Source: Villigracilis sp024434165 (GTDB lineage Bacteria; Chloroflexota; Anaerolineae; Anaerolineales; Villigracilaceae). Taken from it: a stretch of 64,000 nucleotides of DNA. The position numbers were made by a program, and so were the translations under genes. Numbering within the stretch: the stretch's first letter is position 1; each line of letters starts with the position of its first letter. The notes beneath the pieces were generated by a model. That model was not told the origin of the DNA. It was given only the letters and a program-made list of their open reading frames with translations, and searched no databases. The DNA lies in contig SZPK01000002.1 in the NCBI GenBank assembly GCA_030263665.1, positions 1 through 64,000 of the forward strand, written 5' to 3'. Below are positions 8,282-17,358 of the stretch, in pieces.

Positions 8282-10249
8282 ATGCTCAAACCTGAAGACA
8301 AATCCCAAACCCCCATTATCGAACGAGCCGCAGATTACCAGCCGCCGCGCACCCTGCGCTCCTGGCTGATCGGACGCCCGCTCTCCACCGCAGACGCATC
8401 CCACCAGACCATCGGCAAGGTCGTCGGGCTCGCCGTTTTTGCGTCCGATGCGCTTTCATCCACCGCGTATGCCACGCAGGAAATCCTCGTCATCCTCGCT
8501 GCGGCGGGAACGATGGCATTCGGTTATGTCTTTCCCATCTCCATTGCCATCGCCATCCTTTTGGGAATCGTAACCATCTCCTACGAGCAGACCATCCACG
8601 CTTATCCCGACGGCGGCGGCGCATACATTGTCGCGCGCGATAACCTCGGCGAATTCCCCGCCCTGATCGCAGGGGCGGCGCTGCTCACGGATTACATCCT
8701 GACGGTGTCGGTCTCGATTGCTTCGGGCGTGGCGCAGATCACGTCTGCGTTCCCGTTTCTGTACGAGTACCGCGTCGCACTCTCCGTCGGCTTCATCATG
8801 TTCGTCATGATCATGAACCTGCGCGGCGTGAAAGAATCCGGAACCGCCTTCGCCATTCCCACCTACTTTTTCGTGACCATGATGTTCATCACCGTCGGGA
8901 GCGGGTTAATCCGCCTGTTTGTCACCAACACGCTCGGAACGGTGATTGACCCGCCGGAGATCGAACTCAGTCACGGCGTTGCGGCGATCACGCCTTTTCT
9001 GATTCTGCACGCCTTCGCAAGCGGAACCACAGCGCTGACGGGTGTCGAAGCCATCTCGAACGGCATCACCGCCTTCAAGGAGCCGCGCAGCAAAAATGCA
9101 GGCATCACGCTGGTCTGGATGTCGCTGATTCTCGGTTCCCTTTTTCTCAGCATCTCCTATCTTACGAAGGAAATCGGCGCGATGCCGTCGGAAAGCGAAA
9201 CGGTCGTCTCGCAGTTGGCGCGGACGGTCTTCGACGGACGGGGGACGATGTACCTCCTGTTGATCGGCGCGACCACCGTCATCCTCATCATGGCGGCGAA
9301 CACAGCCTTCGCAGATTTTCCCCGCCTGGGCGCCCTTGTGGCAAAAGACGGTTTTTTGCCCCGCCAACTCAACTATCGCGGCAGCCGTCTCGTCTATTCG
9401 CGCGGTATCATCGCGCTCGCAGGAATCGCATCCTTCATCCTGATCATCTTCAATGCAAGCGTGACGCGCCTTATTCCGCTGTACGCCATTGGCGTATTCC
9501 TGTCCTTTACCCTTTCCCAGGGCGGCATGGCGTTGCGCTGGTTCAAGATCGGCAAACTCAAACCGGGCGAAGAAAAGGTGGAACGCGGTTCCACGCTTCG
9601 GTATGTCGGCAACTGGCAGGTCAAAATGATCATCAACGGCTTCGGCGCGTTATGCACCGCGGTGGTGATGATGGTCTTTGCCGTCACAAAATTCCAGGAT
9701 GGAGCATGGGTCGTCTTGATTCTCATTCCCGTCCTGGTAGCGTCCTTCTGGTTGATTCACCGCCACTACAAAAACCTCGCCAGGAGGCTATCCCTCGATA
9801 ATTTCGGCGCGATTCCGCCGCACACCATTCGGCACCGCGTCATCATGCCGGTCAGCGGCGTCCATCAGGGGACCCTGGCGGCGCTCCGCTATGCGCGGAT
9901 GCTCTCCGACGACATCACGGCAGTCCACGTCTCCATCGAGCCGGCAGATGCCGAAAAGGTGCGGCAAAAGTGGGAAACCTGGGGCGAAGGCGTGCGCATG
10001 GTCATGCTGCACTCGCCCTACCGCCTCTTTCTCGAGCCGCTGCTGGGATACGTTGCAGAAATTTCAAGACAGCGCCAGCCGGGCGAAACCATCACCATCG
10101 TCGTGCCGGAGTTCGTCTCCAACAGCCGGCTGACCAGCGCGCTGCACACAAACACCGCCGACCTTCTCCGCGACCACCTCAAACGGCAGCACGGCATCGT
10201 AATCATCAATGTGCCGTACCATGTAAACGAGAAAGACGTTGAAATATAA
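8282..10249 (+). CDS. APC-superfamily potassium importer, KimA-like
   Basis: This 655-residue protein has about twelve membrane helices between residues 50 and 490. The start motif ASDALSSTAYATQEILVIL is the hallmark of the YdaO/KimA branch of the APC superfamily, known in Bacillus subtilis as a proton-coupled K+ importer controlled by cyclic-di-AMP. The last 150 residues (HRVIMPVSGVHQGTLAALRYARML...TAVHVS) form a cytoplasmic USP-like domain, as in KimA. It directly follows the small USP-like membrane protein and a Kdp-type two-component system, which supports a K+ role. Annotation as a generic amino-acid permease is the alternative. Confidence 0.8.
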   Translation: MLKPEDKSQTPIIERAADYQPPRTLRSWLIGRPLSTADASHQTIGKVVGLAVFASDALSSTAYATQEILVILAAAGTMAFGYVFPISIAIAILLGIVTISYEQTIHAYPDGGGAYIVARDNLGEFPALIAGAALLTDYILTVSVSIASGVAQITSAFPFLYEYRVALSVGFIMFVMIMNLRGVKESGTAFAIPTYFFVTMMFITVGSGLIRLFVTNTLGTVIDPPEIELSHGVAAITPFLILHAFASGTTALTGVEAISNGITAFKEPRSKNAGITLVWMSLILGSLFLSISYLTKEIGAMPSESETVVSQLARTVFDGRGTMYLLLIGATTVILIMAANTAFADFPRLGALVAKDGFLPRQLNYRGSRLVYSRGIIALAGIASFILIIFNASVTRLIPLYAIGVFLSFTLSQGGMALRWFKIGKLKPGEEKVERGSTLRYVGNWQVKMIINGFGALCTAVVMMVFAVTKFQDGAWVVLILIPVLVASFWLIHRHYKNLARRLSLDNFGAIPPHTIRHRVIMPVSGVHQGTLAALRYARMLSDDITAVHVSIEPADAEKVRQKWETWGEGVRMVMLHSPYRLFLEPLLGYVAEISRQRQPGETITIVVPEFVSNSRLTSALHTNTADLLRDHLKRQHGIVIINVPYHVNEKDVEI

Positions 10250-10264
10250 AGATCCGTAAACAAA

Positions 10265-10289
10265 AGACCGCCCTTCGGATGGGCGGTCT
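10265..10289. terminator. Bidirectional hairpin terminator between the KimA-like gene and the tRNA
   Basis: A perfect 9-bp stem (10265-10273 with 10281-10289). On the minus strand it is followed by TTTTGTTT, so it ends the leftward tRNA transcript; it can also stop the rightward transporter transcript. Confidence 0.75.
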
Positions 10290-10306
10290 GTCTGGAAAAA
10301 CCACTG

Positions 10307-10380
10307 TCGGGGTGCGCGGATTTGAACCGCGGACCTCACGGACCCGAACCGTGCGCTCTACCGGTCTGAGCCACACCCCG
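10307..10380 (-). tRNA. tRNA-Pro (anticodon CGG)
   Basis: The minus strand folds into a complete cloverleaf. The 7-bp acceptor stem is CGGGGTG/CACCCCG, the D arm has a GCTC/GAGC stem, and the anticodon stem is CACGG/CCGTG with loop TTCGGGT (anticodon CGG). The T arm is CGCGG/CCGCG with loop TTCAAAT. The discriminator is A and the CCA end is not encoded. It reads CCG codons. Confidence 0.93.
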
Positions 10381-10383
10381 ATT

Positions 10384-10455
10384 GGCTTGGCGGAATGTGA
10401 AACTCGGACCTTGGCGCTCGAAGCGCCACGCTCTACCGGTCTGAGCCACACCCCG
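10384..10455 (-). pseudogene. tRNA-Pro-like remnant with a degenerate 3' half
   Basis: The first 27 bases (10455-10429) are identical to the first 27 bases of the adjacent tRNA-Pro, covering the 5' acceptor strand and D arm. A good anticodon stem follows (TGGCG/CGCCA) with loop CTTCGAG (would-be anticodon TCG). The T arm pairs poorly, and the 3' acceptor strand CCAAGCC cannot pair with CGGGGTG. It lies four bases upstream of the functional tRNA. It is best read as a decayed or chimaeric tandem copy; a tRNA-like regulatory leader is the alternative. Confidence 0.6.
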
Positions 10456-10522
10456 CAAACAGCGCCCGAATTATACCATCCCGATTTGTTTTGGCAAGGT
10501 GAATTTGGAAAACCATCCAAGC

Positions 10523-11452
10523 CTAAGGATTCAAAATTACTTCAACCGTATAGACATAGATCAACTTGCCGAGTTCCGGGTCTTCCACGCTCAGGAGCGG
10601 ATTATCCTGCCGAAAGGTCAGGCGCGCAGGCGTGGGCTCGCTCACCTTATACGGCAGAGTGGTCTCGAAGGATTGTGTGTCAATGCCGTCGAAGGTCAGG
10701 ATGCGCGAAGAAAGCGGCGTGCCTTCCTGCGTCAGCAGTTCCACGATGACCGGCTGGTCGTTGAAGGGCCAGATGCGCCCTTTGAGCATCACCACGCCCG
10801 CGTAATAGCTGGCTTTTTCTTTCAACCCCTCCACCATCACCCGTTCGTAGATCATGTTCCCCGGCGGGTTGACCTGGGCGCTCCCCACCGAATACAGCAG
10901 CACCGGCATGGTGTTCAACGCCTGAATCTTCCCGAAATCGTCCTTCGTGCTGATGCGAATGTAGCCTTTCTCGGAGACGGCGCGAATCTCGAACGAAATC
11001 TCGAAGCGCTGAAACGTACCCGCCGGGTTGCGTGTCAGTTTCTTGATCTCACGCTGCAATACGCGCCCGTCCTCACCCAGCAAATCAACTTGAATCCTTT
11101 CGCTTTCACCCGCTACGAGGATCGTCTGCAGCACGAACGGCGACGCGAGGCTGGACATCGGTCCCGGCGAAAGGAAGCGGATTTGCGCGAACTCGGTGAA
11201 ACCCGCCGCAAACGTGGGGGTCGGGCTGGGAAGTTCGAGCGCCGCTTCGGGCGTGACGGCGGGCGCCTGCGTTTCAGTGGGCGCAGCGGCGGCTGTCAAC
11301 GCATCGGCGGTGGCGAAGGCGGCTTGACCGGTCAATGCAACCACGGTCGGCAGGTAGTCGGGCGGCAAAGGCGTCGGGGCGGATTCGATGGCTTGCGTGC
11401 AGCCCGCTAAAAGTCCAAGAAGAGAGGCGAGGAACAACAATCTATATTTCAT
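10523..11452 (-). CDS. Secreted lipoprotein of unknown function with Ig-like domains
   Basis: The frame opens at 11653, but the ATG at 11452 starts a clear lipoprotein signal (MKYRLLFLASLLGLLAGC). The mature 309-residue protein has a Pro/Thr/Ala-rich tether to about residue 85. Two beta-rich modules follow: one around SPGPMSSLASPFVLQTILVAG, the second around PPGNMIYERVMVEGLKEKASYYAGVVMLKG. Both resemble the Gmad2/immunoglobulin-like modules of bacterial surface proteins. The last residues run close to the tRNA locus. There is no catalytic motif; it is probably an envelope-anchored binding or structural protein. Confidence 0.65.
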   Translation of the reverse strand: MKYRLLFLASLLGLLAGCTQAIESAPTPLPPDYLPTVVALTGQAAFATADALTAAAAPTETQAPAVTPEAALELPSPTPTFAAGFTEFAQIRFLSPGPMSSLASPFVLQTILVAGESERIQVDLLGEDGRVLQREIKKLTRNPAGTFQRFEISFEIRAVSEKGYIRISTKDDFGKIQALNTMPVLLYSVGSAQVNPPGNMIYERVMVEGLKEKASYYAGVVMLKGRIWPFNDQPVIVELLTQEGTPLSSRILTFDGIDTQSFETTLPYKVSEPTPARLTFRQDNPLLSVEDPELGKLIYVYTVEVILNP

Positions 11453-11465
11453 AAGCGAACAAGAA

Positions 11466-11491
11466 GAGACGCCCTCTGGCAAGGGCGTCTC
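11466..11491 (-). terminator. Terminator downstream of the M32 carboxypeptidase
   Basis: A 10-bp perfect stem (11466-11475 with 11482-11491, loop 11476-11481), followed on the minus strand by a T-rich TTCTTGTT. It lies between the carboxypeptidase stop and the lipoprotein start. Confidence 0.7.
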
Positions 11492-11511
11492 GTTGGTTTC
11501 ATCCCATCCAA

Positions 11512-13008
11512 TTACAGCCCGTAGATGTCGCTGTATTTCTTCGTCAAATAACGGACGTACGCCGCCGAGTCGATCTTCGAGCCGGTGATCTTCTGCACGA
11601 GGTCCTGCGGGTCGTATTTGTGACCGTACTTGTGCACTTTCTCCCTCAGCCATTCACGCAGTTCGGAGAACTGACCCTTGCGGATTTGCTCGTCGAGGTT
11701 CTTGATATCCTTGTTGATTCGCTCCCACAGCTGCGCCGAGACGATGTTGCCGAGCGCGTAGGTGGAGAAGTAACCAATGGAGCCGTACGACCAGTGAATA
11801 TCCTGCAACACACCCTGGGCATCGTTGGGAGGCGTAATGCCGAGATACTCGCGCATCTTCTCATTCCAGATCTCGGGCAGGTCTTTGATGACAATGCCGC
11901 CATCCACCATGCCGATCTCCAGTTCGAGGCGCAGCATGATGTGCAAGTTGTAAGTGGCTTCATCGGCATTGACACGGATGAACGAGGGCTCGACTTTGTT
12001 GATGCCTTTGTAGAAGGTCTTGACGCTCACGCCGTCCAACTGCGAAGGGAAGGTCTTCTTGAGTTCGGGGAAGAAATGCTCCCAGAACGGAAGCGAACGA
12101 CCGACGAGATTCTCCCACATGCGCGACTGCGACTCGTGCACAGCGAGCGACGTGCCGCCCTCGAGCGGCGTGCGTTCGTACGCGGGATTGATGCCCTGCT
12201 CATACATGGCATGACCCGATTCGTGCATCGCGCTGAAAAGCGTCGCCAGCGGGCTGCCCGGCTCGAAACGGTTGGTGATGCGCACGTCGTTCACGCTGAA
12301 GGTGGTCTCGAACGGGTGCGGGGCTTTATCCTGCCTGCCGCGGCTGAAATCGTAACCAAACTTGGAGATGATTTTTTCGCTGAACGCCCACACCTTCTGC
12401 TCGTTGTACTTCCTGTGCAGGAAGTCGTCCTTCACCTGCCTGGCTTCGCTGATGGCTTTGATCAGGCTCACCTGTTTCGGGCGCAGGCTGCCGAAGATCT
12501 CCTGCACCTCGGCGGTCTTCATGCCCGGCTCGTAATCGTCGAGCAGCACATCGTAGGGATGGTCGGCGGGCGGGAAGAAGGAAATATATTTTTTGACCAA
12601 CTCCACATTCCGCTCAAGCGCAGGCTGGAAGATGGAGAAATCGGATTTTTGCCTTGCTTCCACCCAGGCTTCGAACGCTTTCGTGGCGGCGATTGCCTGC
12701 TCCGCCACGAACTCCGGCGGCACACGTTTGGCTTTGTCGTAGTTGCGAGCCGCTACACGGATCATCGCGCCTTCGTCGGTTTCGGGGTCGGGGTATTCCT
12801 TCTTCAAATCCTCCAGCAGCCGCCCCACTTCATCGGAAGTGAACTTCTCCTGCGCAATCTTGCTCAACGTGGCGAGCTGCTGACCGCGCGCCTCGCCGCC
12901 GCCGGGAGGCATATTGACCTGCTGGTCCCATCCCAGCACGCTGGCGGCGCGTCCAAGATCGGAAACCTCTCCTATGATTTCCTTGAATTGATTGAACTTA
13001 TCGGACAT
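11512..13008 (-). CDS. M32-family metallocarboxypeptidase (TaqCP-like)
   Basis: This 498-residue protein starts at ATG 13008, with the Shine-Dalgarno AGGAGA seven bases upstream; a longer start at 13035 is less likely. The zinc motif HESGH lies in the LFSAMHESGHAMYEQG segment, and downstream come the family motifs ESQSRMWEN and HIMLRLELEIG. Length and motifs match thermostable carboxypeptidase 1, a cytosolic dimer that removes C-terminal residues with broad specificity, sparing proline. There is no signal peptide. It is likely monocistronic, between its own terminator and an unlinked operon upstream. Confidence 0.92.
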   Translation of the reverse strand: MSDKFNQFKEIIGEVSDLGRAASVLGWDQQVNMPPGGGEARGQQLATLSKIAQEKFTSDEVGRLLEDLKKEYPDPETDEGAMIRVAARNYDKAKRVPPEFVAEQAIAATKAFEAWVEARQKSDFSIFQPALERNVELVKKYISFFPPADHPYDVLLDDYEPGMKTAEVQEIFGSLRPKQVSLIKAISEARQVKDDFLHRKYNEQKVWAFSEKIISKFGYDFSRGRQDKAPHPFETTFSVNDVRITNRFEPGSPLATLFSAMHESGHAMYEQGINPAYERTPLEGGTSLAVHESQSRMWENLVGRSLPFWEHFFPELKKTFPSQLDGVSVKTFYKGINKVEPSFIRVNADEATYNLHIMLRLELEIGMVDGGIVIKDLPEIWNEKMREYLGITPPNDAQGVLQDIHWSYGSIGYFSTYALGNIVSAQLWERINKDIKNLDEQIRKGQFSELREWLREKVHKYGHKYDPQDLVQKITGSKIDSAAYVRYLTKKYSDIYGL

Positions 13009-13159
13009 GATGATTCTCCTATGTGAGTTTGACATAAACCACGCGCTTCAAACCGGACCCGGAGCCTGCTCCCGTTCTTCGAGCGTTTACTCCGTTCAGG
13101 CTTGGATTGTCTTCGCACCTGAATTGTATCGTAAAAAGCAGCGCAGGATTAATTCTGCG

Positions 13160-13855
13160 CTACGGGCAGTTATGCTTGACGCCGAGCCCGTTCACGGTGA
13201 TGTAGACGGTCATACCTTCGCGTACGTCAACCGTTTCGATCTCCGGTTCGCCGGGCACGAACAGGTCGTAGACCGTGTAAACGCCGGGGTTAACCTGCGC
13301 TTCGTTCAGGTATTTTGAATTGGTGTAGAGGTTATAAAGGTAGATCTCGCCGGGCATGATGTACAAATCATGCTCGGTGCAGTTCTTGATGTAGGCGGGC
13401 TGGGGCCAGTCGGTGAACGTAAAGTCGGGGATCGGATTCAGGTCGCCGTCAATTCGGGAGAGATCCGTCATGATGGAGACCCAGCCGGTCCTGTCCGACC
13501 CTGGGACGTTGACCTGCACCCAACGCGAGAGCACATCCCGCCCGATGACCTGCGCGCTGGAGCCTTTCTTCAAAACACCGATGCGGTCGTATTCCATGCC
13601 CGGTCCGCGGCGGATGTAAAGGTTGCCGCCTACGGCGGTGATCGTCACCGGCTGAAGGGTGGGGAGAGCCGTCCCGGCGGCAGGAACAACCGTCGGCGAA
13701 GGAAGAGGCGTGGACGAGGCGGTGGGCGTTGGACGATAGGCGGCGGAGGTTTGCTCCATTGTCTGCGGTCTGTCGTCCATCGCCGGCGTAAAAAAACACC
13801 CTTGAATGAAAAGCGCAAGGATGAAAATGTAAAAAACTCTTCGAGTCTTCAGCAT
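13160..13855 (-). CDS. Lipoprotein with an SH3b domain
   Basis: This 231-residue protein has a signal peptide ending in lipobox IQGC (Cys20), a Ser/Thr/Pro tether (residues 35-70) and a bacterial SH3 domain (residues 72-130: VGGNLYIRRGPGMEYDRIGVLKKGSSAQVIGR...GWV). A beta-rich C-terminal domain (about 145-231) has no clear relatives. The start lies two bases after the permease stop, so it is the last gene of the HlyD-ABC-permease operon. SH3b domains often bind peptidoglycan or protein partners, so it may be an envelope accessory of the exporter. Confidence 0.75.
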   Translation of the reverse strand: MLKTRRVFYIFILALFIQGCFFTPAMDDRPQTMEQTSAAYRPTPTASSTPLPSPTVVPAAGTALPTLQPVTITAVGGNLYIRRGPGMEYDRIGVLKKGSSAQVIGRDVLSRWVQVNVPGSDRTGWVSIMTDLSRIDGDLNPIPDFTFTDWPQPAYIKNCTEHDLYIMPGEIYLYNLYTNSKYLNEAQVNPGVYTVYDLFVPGEPEIETVDVREGMTVYITVNGLGVKHNCP

Positions 13856-13857
13856 TG

Positions 13858-15117
13858 CTACTCGTAGCGCAGGGCTTCGACGGGTTCGAGATTCGCGGCG
13901 CGGCTGGCAGGGTAAATGCCGAAGAACAAGCCGATGACGGCGGAGAAGCTTGTCGAGAGCAGAATCGCATCCGTGCCGACGACCGGGACGAAGTTGTTGC
14001 CCGTGGCAATGGCGACCCGTCCGACCACAAAGGCGATGAACCAGCCGAAGAGGATGCCGATGATGCCGCCGATGAGGCTGAGCAGGGAGGATTCGGTCAG
14101 AAACTGGAGCAGGATGTCGCGCTTGCGCGCGCCCAGCGCCTTGCGCAAGCCGATCTCGCGCGTGCGTTCGGTGACGGAGACCAGCATGATGTTCATGATG
14201 CCGATGCCGCCCACAAGCAGCGAGATGCCTGCAATGCCGCCGAGGAAGATGGTGAGCACACCGGTGATGGTTTCGAACGTGGAGAGGAAATCCTGCTGGG
14301 TGAAGACGGTGAAGTCGTCGTAGCCGATGGGCGTGCGGTGGCGGCTGCGGATGATGTTGGAAACTTCCTCCGCCGCCTGCGGAACCGCTTCGGCAGTTAC
14401 CGCCTGAATGAAGATGACATCCACTTCATCGCGCGCGGAACGTTTGATGAGCCGCGCCTGGGCGGTGGTGAATGGGATGTAGGCGCTGTCATCTTCGCTG
14501 CCGAACGCGCCGCCGCCTTTGGCGACCAGCACGCCGATCACACGAAACGGCTGACCTTCGATGCGAATCGTCTCGCCGACGATGCCGTCGGCATGACCGA
14601 ACAGGGCGATTGCCGTTTCCGGTCCGAGGACGACAACCGACATCCGCCCAAGGATGTGCTCTTCGTTGATCGGTTCGCCCTCCGCCAGTTCCATGTTGCG
14701 GACGGGAAAGTATGTTGGGGTTACGCCGGAGATGGTGGTGGTGGTGTTCTCGCCTGCAAAAGCCAGAATGCCGCTGCCTTGAATCACCGGCGCCACCAGT
14801 TCCACCGACGGCGCGGCAAACGGGTCTGAGATCGCATCCGCATCGCCGAGGGTGAGCGGGCGGTCGTTGTTGCCGCTCCTGCCGCTCCCCGGTCCGCTGC
14901 CGGGGGGACCATCCGGCGAGCCGCTGAATACGAAGAGCAGGTTTGTACCGATGCTGGATATGGAACCGGTGATGGATTCCTGCGCGCCGTTGCCCACTGC
15001 CAGCATGGCGATGACGGCAGCGACGCCGATGACGATGCCAAGCACCGTCAGACCGGAGCGCATCTTGTTGCCGTTCAGGCTTTCGAGCGCCTCGATGATT
15101 GCCTGGGTGATGGTCAT
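13858..15117 (-). CDS. MacB-type ABC transporter permease
   Basis: This 419-residue permease has the FtsX/MacB layout. There is one N-terminal helix (residues 18-40, MRSGLTVLGIVIGVAAVIAM), a periplasmic MacB_PCD domain of about 230 residues, and three C-terminal helices (about 285-310, 335-365, 378-400). The conserved segment VTERTREIGLRKALGAR is the family signature. Its ATG overlaps the ATPase stop (ATGA). The complex with the ATPase and adaptor would work as a mechanotransmission exporter of peptides, lipids or lipoproteins; the substrate is unknown. Confidence 0.9.
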   Translation of the reverse strand: MTITQAIIEALESLNGNKMRSGLTVLGIVIGVAAVIAMLAVGNGAQESITGSISSIGTNLLFVFSGSPDGPPGSGPGSGRSGNNDRPLTLGDADAISDPFAAPSVELVAPVIQGSGILAFAGENTTTTISGVTPTYFPVRNMELAEGEPINEEHILGRMSVVVLGPETAIALFGHADGIVGETIRIEGQPFRVIGVLVAKGGGAFGSEDDSAYIPFTTAQARLIKRSARDEVDVIFIQAVTAEAVPQAAEEVSNIIRSRHRTPIGYDDFTVFTQQDFLSTFETITGVLTIFLGGIAGISLLVGGIGIMNIMLVSVTERTREIGLRKALGARKRDILLQFLTESSLLSLIGGIIGILFGWFIAFVVGRVAIATGNNFVPVVGTDAILLSTSFSAVIGLFFGIYPASRAANLEPVEALRYE

Positions 15118-15806
15118 TTCGTCCCCTCCTCTTCCGAAAGGTCGAGTTCGCCGTCGCGCAGGCGGATGATTCGCCCGGTCTGTTCGGCGATCTTTGGGTC
15201 GTGCGTTACGATGATCAGGGTCGTGCCGCGTTCCTTGTTCAGGCGGAGCAGAAGGTTCATGATTTCCTTGCCCACTTTCGAATCGAGGTTGCCGGTCGGT
15301 TCGTCTGCCATGATGATGGCGGGGTTATTGACCAGGGCGCGGGCGACCGCCACACGCTGCTGCTGCCCGCCGGATAGTTCGTAGGGACGGTGGGTCATGC
15401 GGTCGCTAAGCCCGACCGCTTCGAGCGCGGCTTTTGCGCGGTCGCGGCGTCCTTCGGTGATGCCGGCATAACGCAGCGGAAGTTCCACATTTCCCAATGC
15501 GGTCAGGCGGGAGAGCAGGTTGAAACTTTGGAAGACAAACCCCACTTTGCGGTTGCGGACGCTGGCAAGCTGGTCGTCGGTCATTTCGGCGACGGATTCG
15601 CCATCCAGGATGTATTCGCCGGAGGTTGGGCGGTCCAGGCAGCCGAGCGTATTCATCATGGTGGATTTGCCGGAGCCGGACGGTCCCATGATGGCGACCA
15701 CTTCGCCGCGTTCGATGGTAAAGGATACGCCGCGCAGGGCATGGACTTCGATCTCGCCCATCTTGTAGGTTTTTCTCAGGTCACGCGCTTCGATCACCAG
15801 GTCCAT
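15114..15806 (-). CDS. MacB/LolD-type ABC transporter ATPase
   Basis: This 230-residue ATPase starts at ATG 15806 with GGAGG nine bases upstream; the adaptor stop ends two bases before it. Walker A is GPSGSGKST, the Q-loop region is FVFQSFNLL, the signature is LSGGQQQRVA, Walker B is IIMADEPTG and the switch His is in IVTHD. The length and the insert before the Q loop match the MacB/LolD/FtsE group that pairs with FtsX-like permeases. It powers the neighbouring permease. Confidence 0.93.
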   Translation of the reverse strand: MDLVIEARDLRKTYKMGEIEVHALRGVSFTIERGEVVAIMGPSGSGKSTMMNTLGCLDRPTSGEYILDGESVAEMTDDQLASVRNRKVGFVFQSFNLLSRLTALGNVELPLRYAGITEGRRDRAKAALEAVGLSDRMTHRPYELSGGQQQRVAVARALVNNPAIIMADEPTGNLDSKVGKEIMNLLLRLNKERGTTLIIVTHDPKIAEQTGRIIRLRDGELDLSEEEGTK

Positions 15807-15807
15807 G

Positions 15808-17064
15808 TCAACCTCCGAACGGACCTCCGCCAAACGTCGGTGGGTTCAGGATGATCAAATCGCCTTCGCGGATGTCCCCGTCTGCCAGCACGCTCATCGT
15901 GTCGGATGAAGCGCCGAGGGTGATCTCCACCGGGACGGGTTGGTTTTCCTTTAATACATACACCACGCGGTTGCCATCCACGATGCGGACGGCGCGGTTG
16001 GGGATCAAGACCACGTCTTTCACCTCTTCGACCACGATGTTGACGGCGGCGGTCATGCCGGGTTTGACGAGTTCATCTGCATCGGTCAATTCGACCGTCA
16101 CGGTGAAACTGACCACGCCCTGCACGGTCTCGCCCGCCTGCCCCACTTCTACGACCCTGCCGTGATATTCCCGGTTCAGAATCGCATCGAAGGAGAGGGT
16201 GGCATCCTGCCCAACGAAGACGCTGTTGATATCCACCTCAGAGACCTGAACATCCACCAGCAGGCTGGTCAGGTCGTCAATGCGAAAGCCGAGCGTGCCG
16301 GAGTTGACCTGGTCTCCGGGCGCTGGATACGCCTGGGTAATGGTGCCTGCGAAGGGTGCGGTAAGGCGGGCAAGATTCAAGGCGGCTTGCGCGGCTTCCA
16401 CACGGGCTTTCGCCGCGACGACATCCGCGGACTCCTCGCCCTGCAAAAGCCGCTCATATTCGCGGCGGGCGTCGTTAAGGCGGGATTCCGCCAGGGCGAG
16501 GTCTTTATCCGCCTGCTCGATGGTTTCTTCGCTGGCGTAGCCTTTATACTGCTTGGATTTCAAAACGCCGAATTCCCACCAGGTTTCGGTAATGTCAATC
16601 TTGCCGTTCAGTTCCATGCGCCAGTTGTAGGCTTTTTCGTAGGCTTCCTCCGCCTTGTCCACCGCTTTTTGCGCTTCGAGCAGGGCGGTATCCGATGAGA
16701 GCAAGTCTTCCAGCGTTTTCTGGGCGCTGATCAAATCCGCTTCGGCGAGGATAATGCTTTGGTTGAGGGACGACTTATCGAGGCGCGCCAGCTCAAAGTC
16801 CTGGCTGACGCGGTCTCCTATCGCCGCGTTGACCGACTCGACGATGCCGCTCGTCTGCCAGATCAGGGTCGCCGTCTGCCGCGCGCGGACGCTTCCCGTC
16901 GCGCCGACGGTTGCCACCAGGTTCCCGCGTTCCGCCGCCGCCGTTTGAAAGACAACCACGTCCTCCCCGCCTGAGTTGACGAGAATAAAAACGACCGCCG
17001 CCGCCGCGATCACACCGAGGATGATCCACGTGCGGCGGGAAAATCTCGAAAAAAACTTTTTCAT
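15808..17064 (-). CDS. HlyD/MacA-type periplasmic adaptor subunit
   Basis: The preferred ATG at 17064 has an excellent GGAGG site and gives 418 residues. The N-terminus is a basic patch and one membrane helix (WIILGVIAAAAVVFILV). Then come the split biotinyl-lipoyl domain, a long coiled-coil hairpin (about residues 90-220, rich in Ala, Glu, Lys and Leu), the second lipoyl half (LTAPFAGTITQAYPAPGDQV) and two beta barrels. The C-terminus is glycine-rich. It heads the operon and would couple the ABC exporter to the envelope. No outer-membrane channel gene is present, in line with a monoderm cell. Confidence 0.88.
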   Translation of the reverse strand: MKKFFSRFSRRTWIILGVIAAAAVVFILVNSGGEDVVVFQTAAAERGNLVATVGATGSVRARQTATLIWQTSGIVESVNAAIGDRVSQDFELARLDKSSLNQSIILAEADLISAQKTLEDLLSSDTALLEAQKAVDKAEEAYEKAYNWRMELNGKIDITETWWEFGVLKSKQYKGYASEETIEQADKDLALAESRLNDARREYERLLQGEESADVVAAKARVEAAQAALNLARLTAPFAGTITQAYPAPGDQVNSGTLGFRIDDLTSLLVDVQVSEVDINSVFVGQDATLSFDAILNREYHGRVVEVGQAGETVQGVVSFTVTVELTDADELVKPGMTAAVNIVVEEVKDVVLIPNRAVRIVDGNRVVYVLKENQPVPVEITLGASSDTMSVLADGDIREGDLIILNPPTFGGGPFGG

Positions 17065-17358
17065 TATTGAAGTTCCTCCAGAGAATACTGTCACCCTGCA
17101 AAGGGGCTGTCTTACACCGGTATATCACAATTTCTTCGATTTACGTTCATATTACGTAAAGGTTCCATAAACCTTTTTATTTTAATTCAGTCGCGGGCCG
17201 GGTTTATCTTCTGTGAATTACCTTAATCAATGTCTAATGATAAATTTGTGACGATTATCATCCGGTTTCGTGACATTTACGCCTATGTCTGCCCGATTGG
17301 ATTGGGTATTATCCAATCAATCTCCTTATTTGTAGAGTCAACCCATCCCGGAGGCGAC

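Noticed and set aside
10499..11410. Plus-strand open frame opposite the lipoprotein
   Set aside because: The minus frame has a clear lipobox and Ig-like modules; the plus frame is Arg/His-rich shadow sequence.
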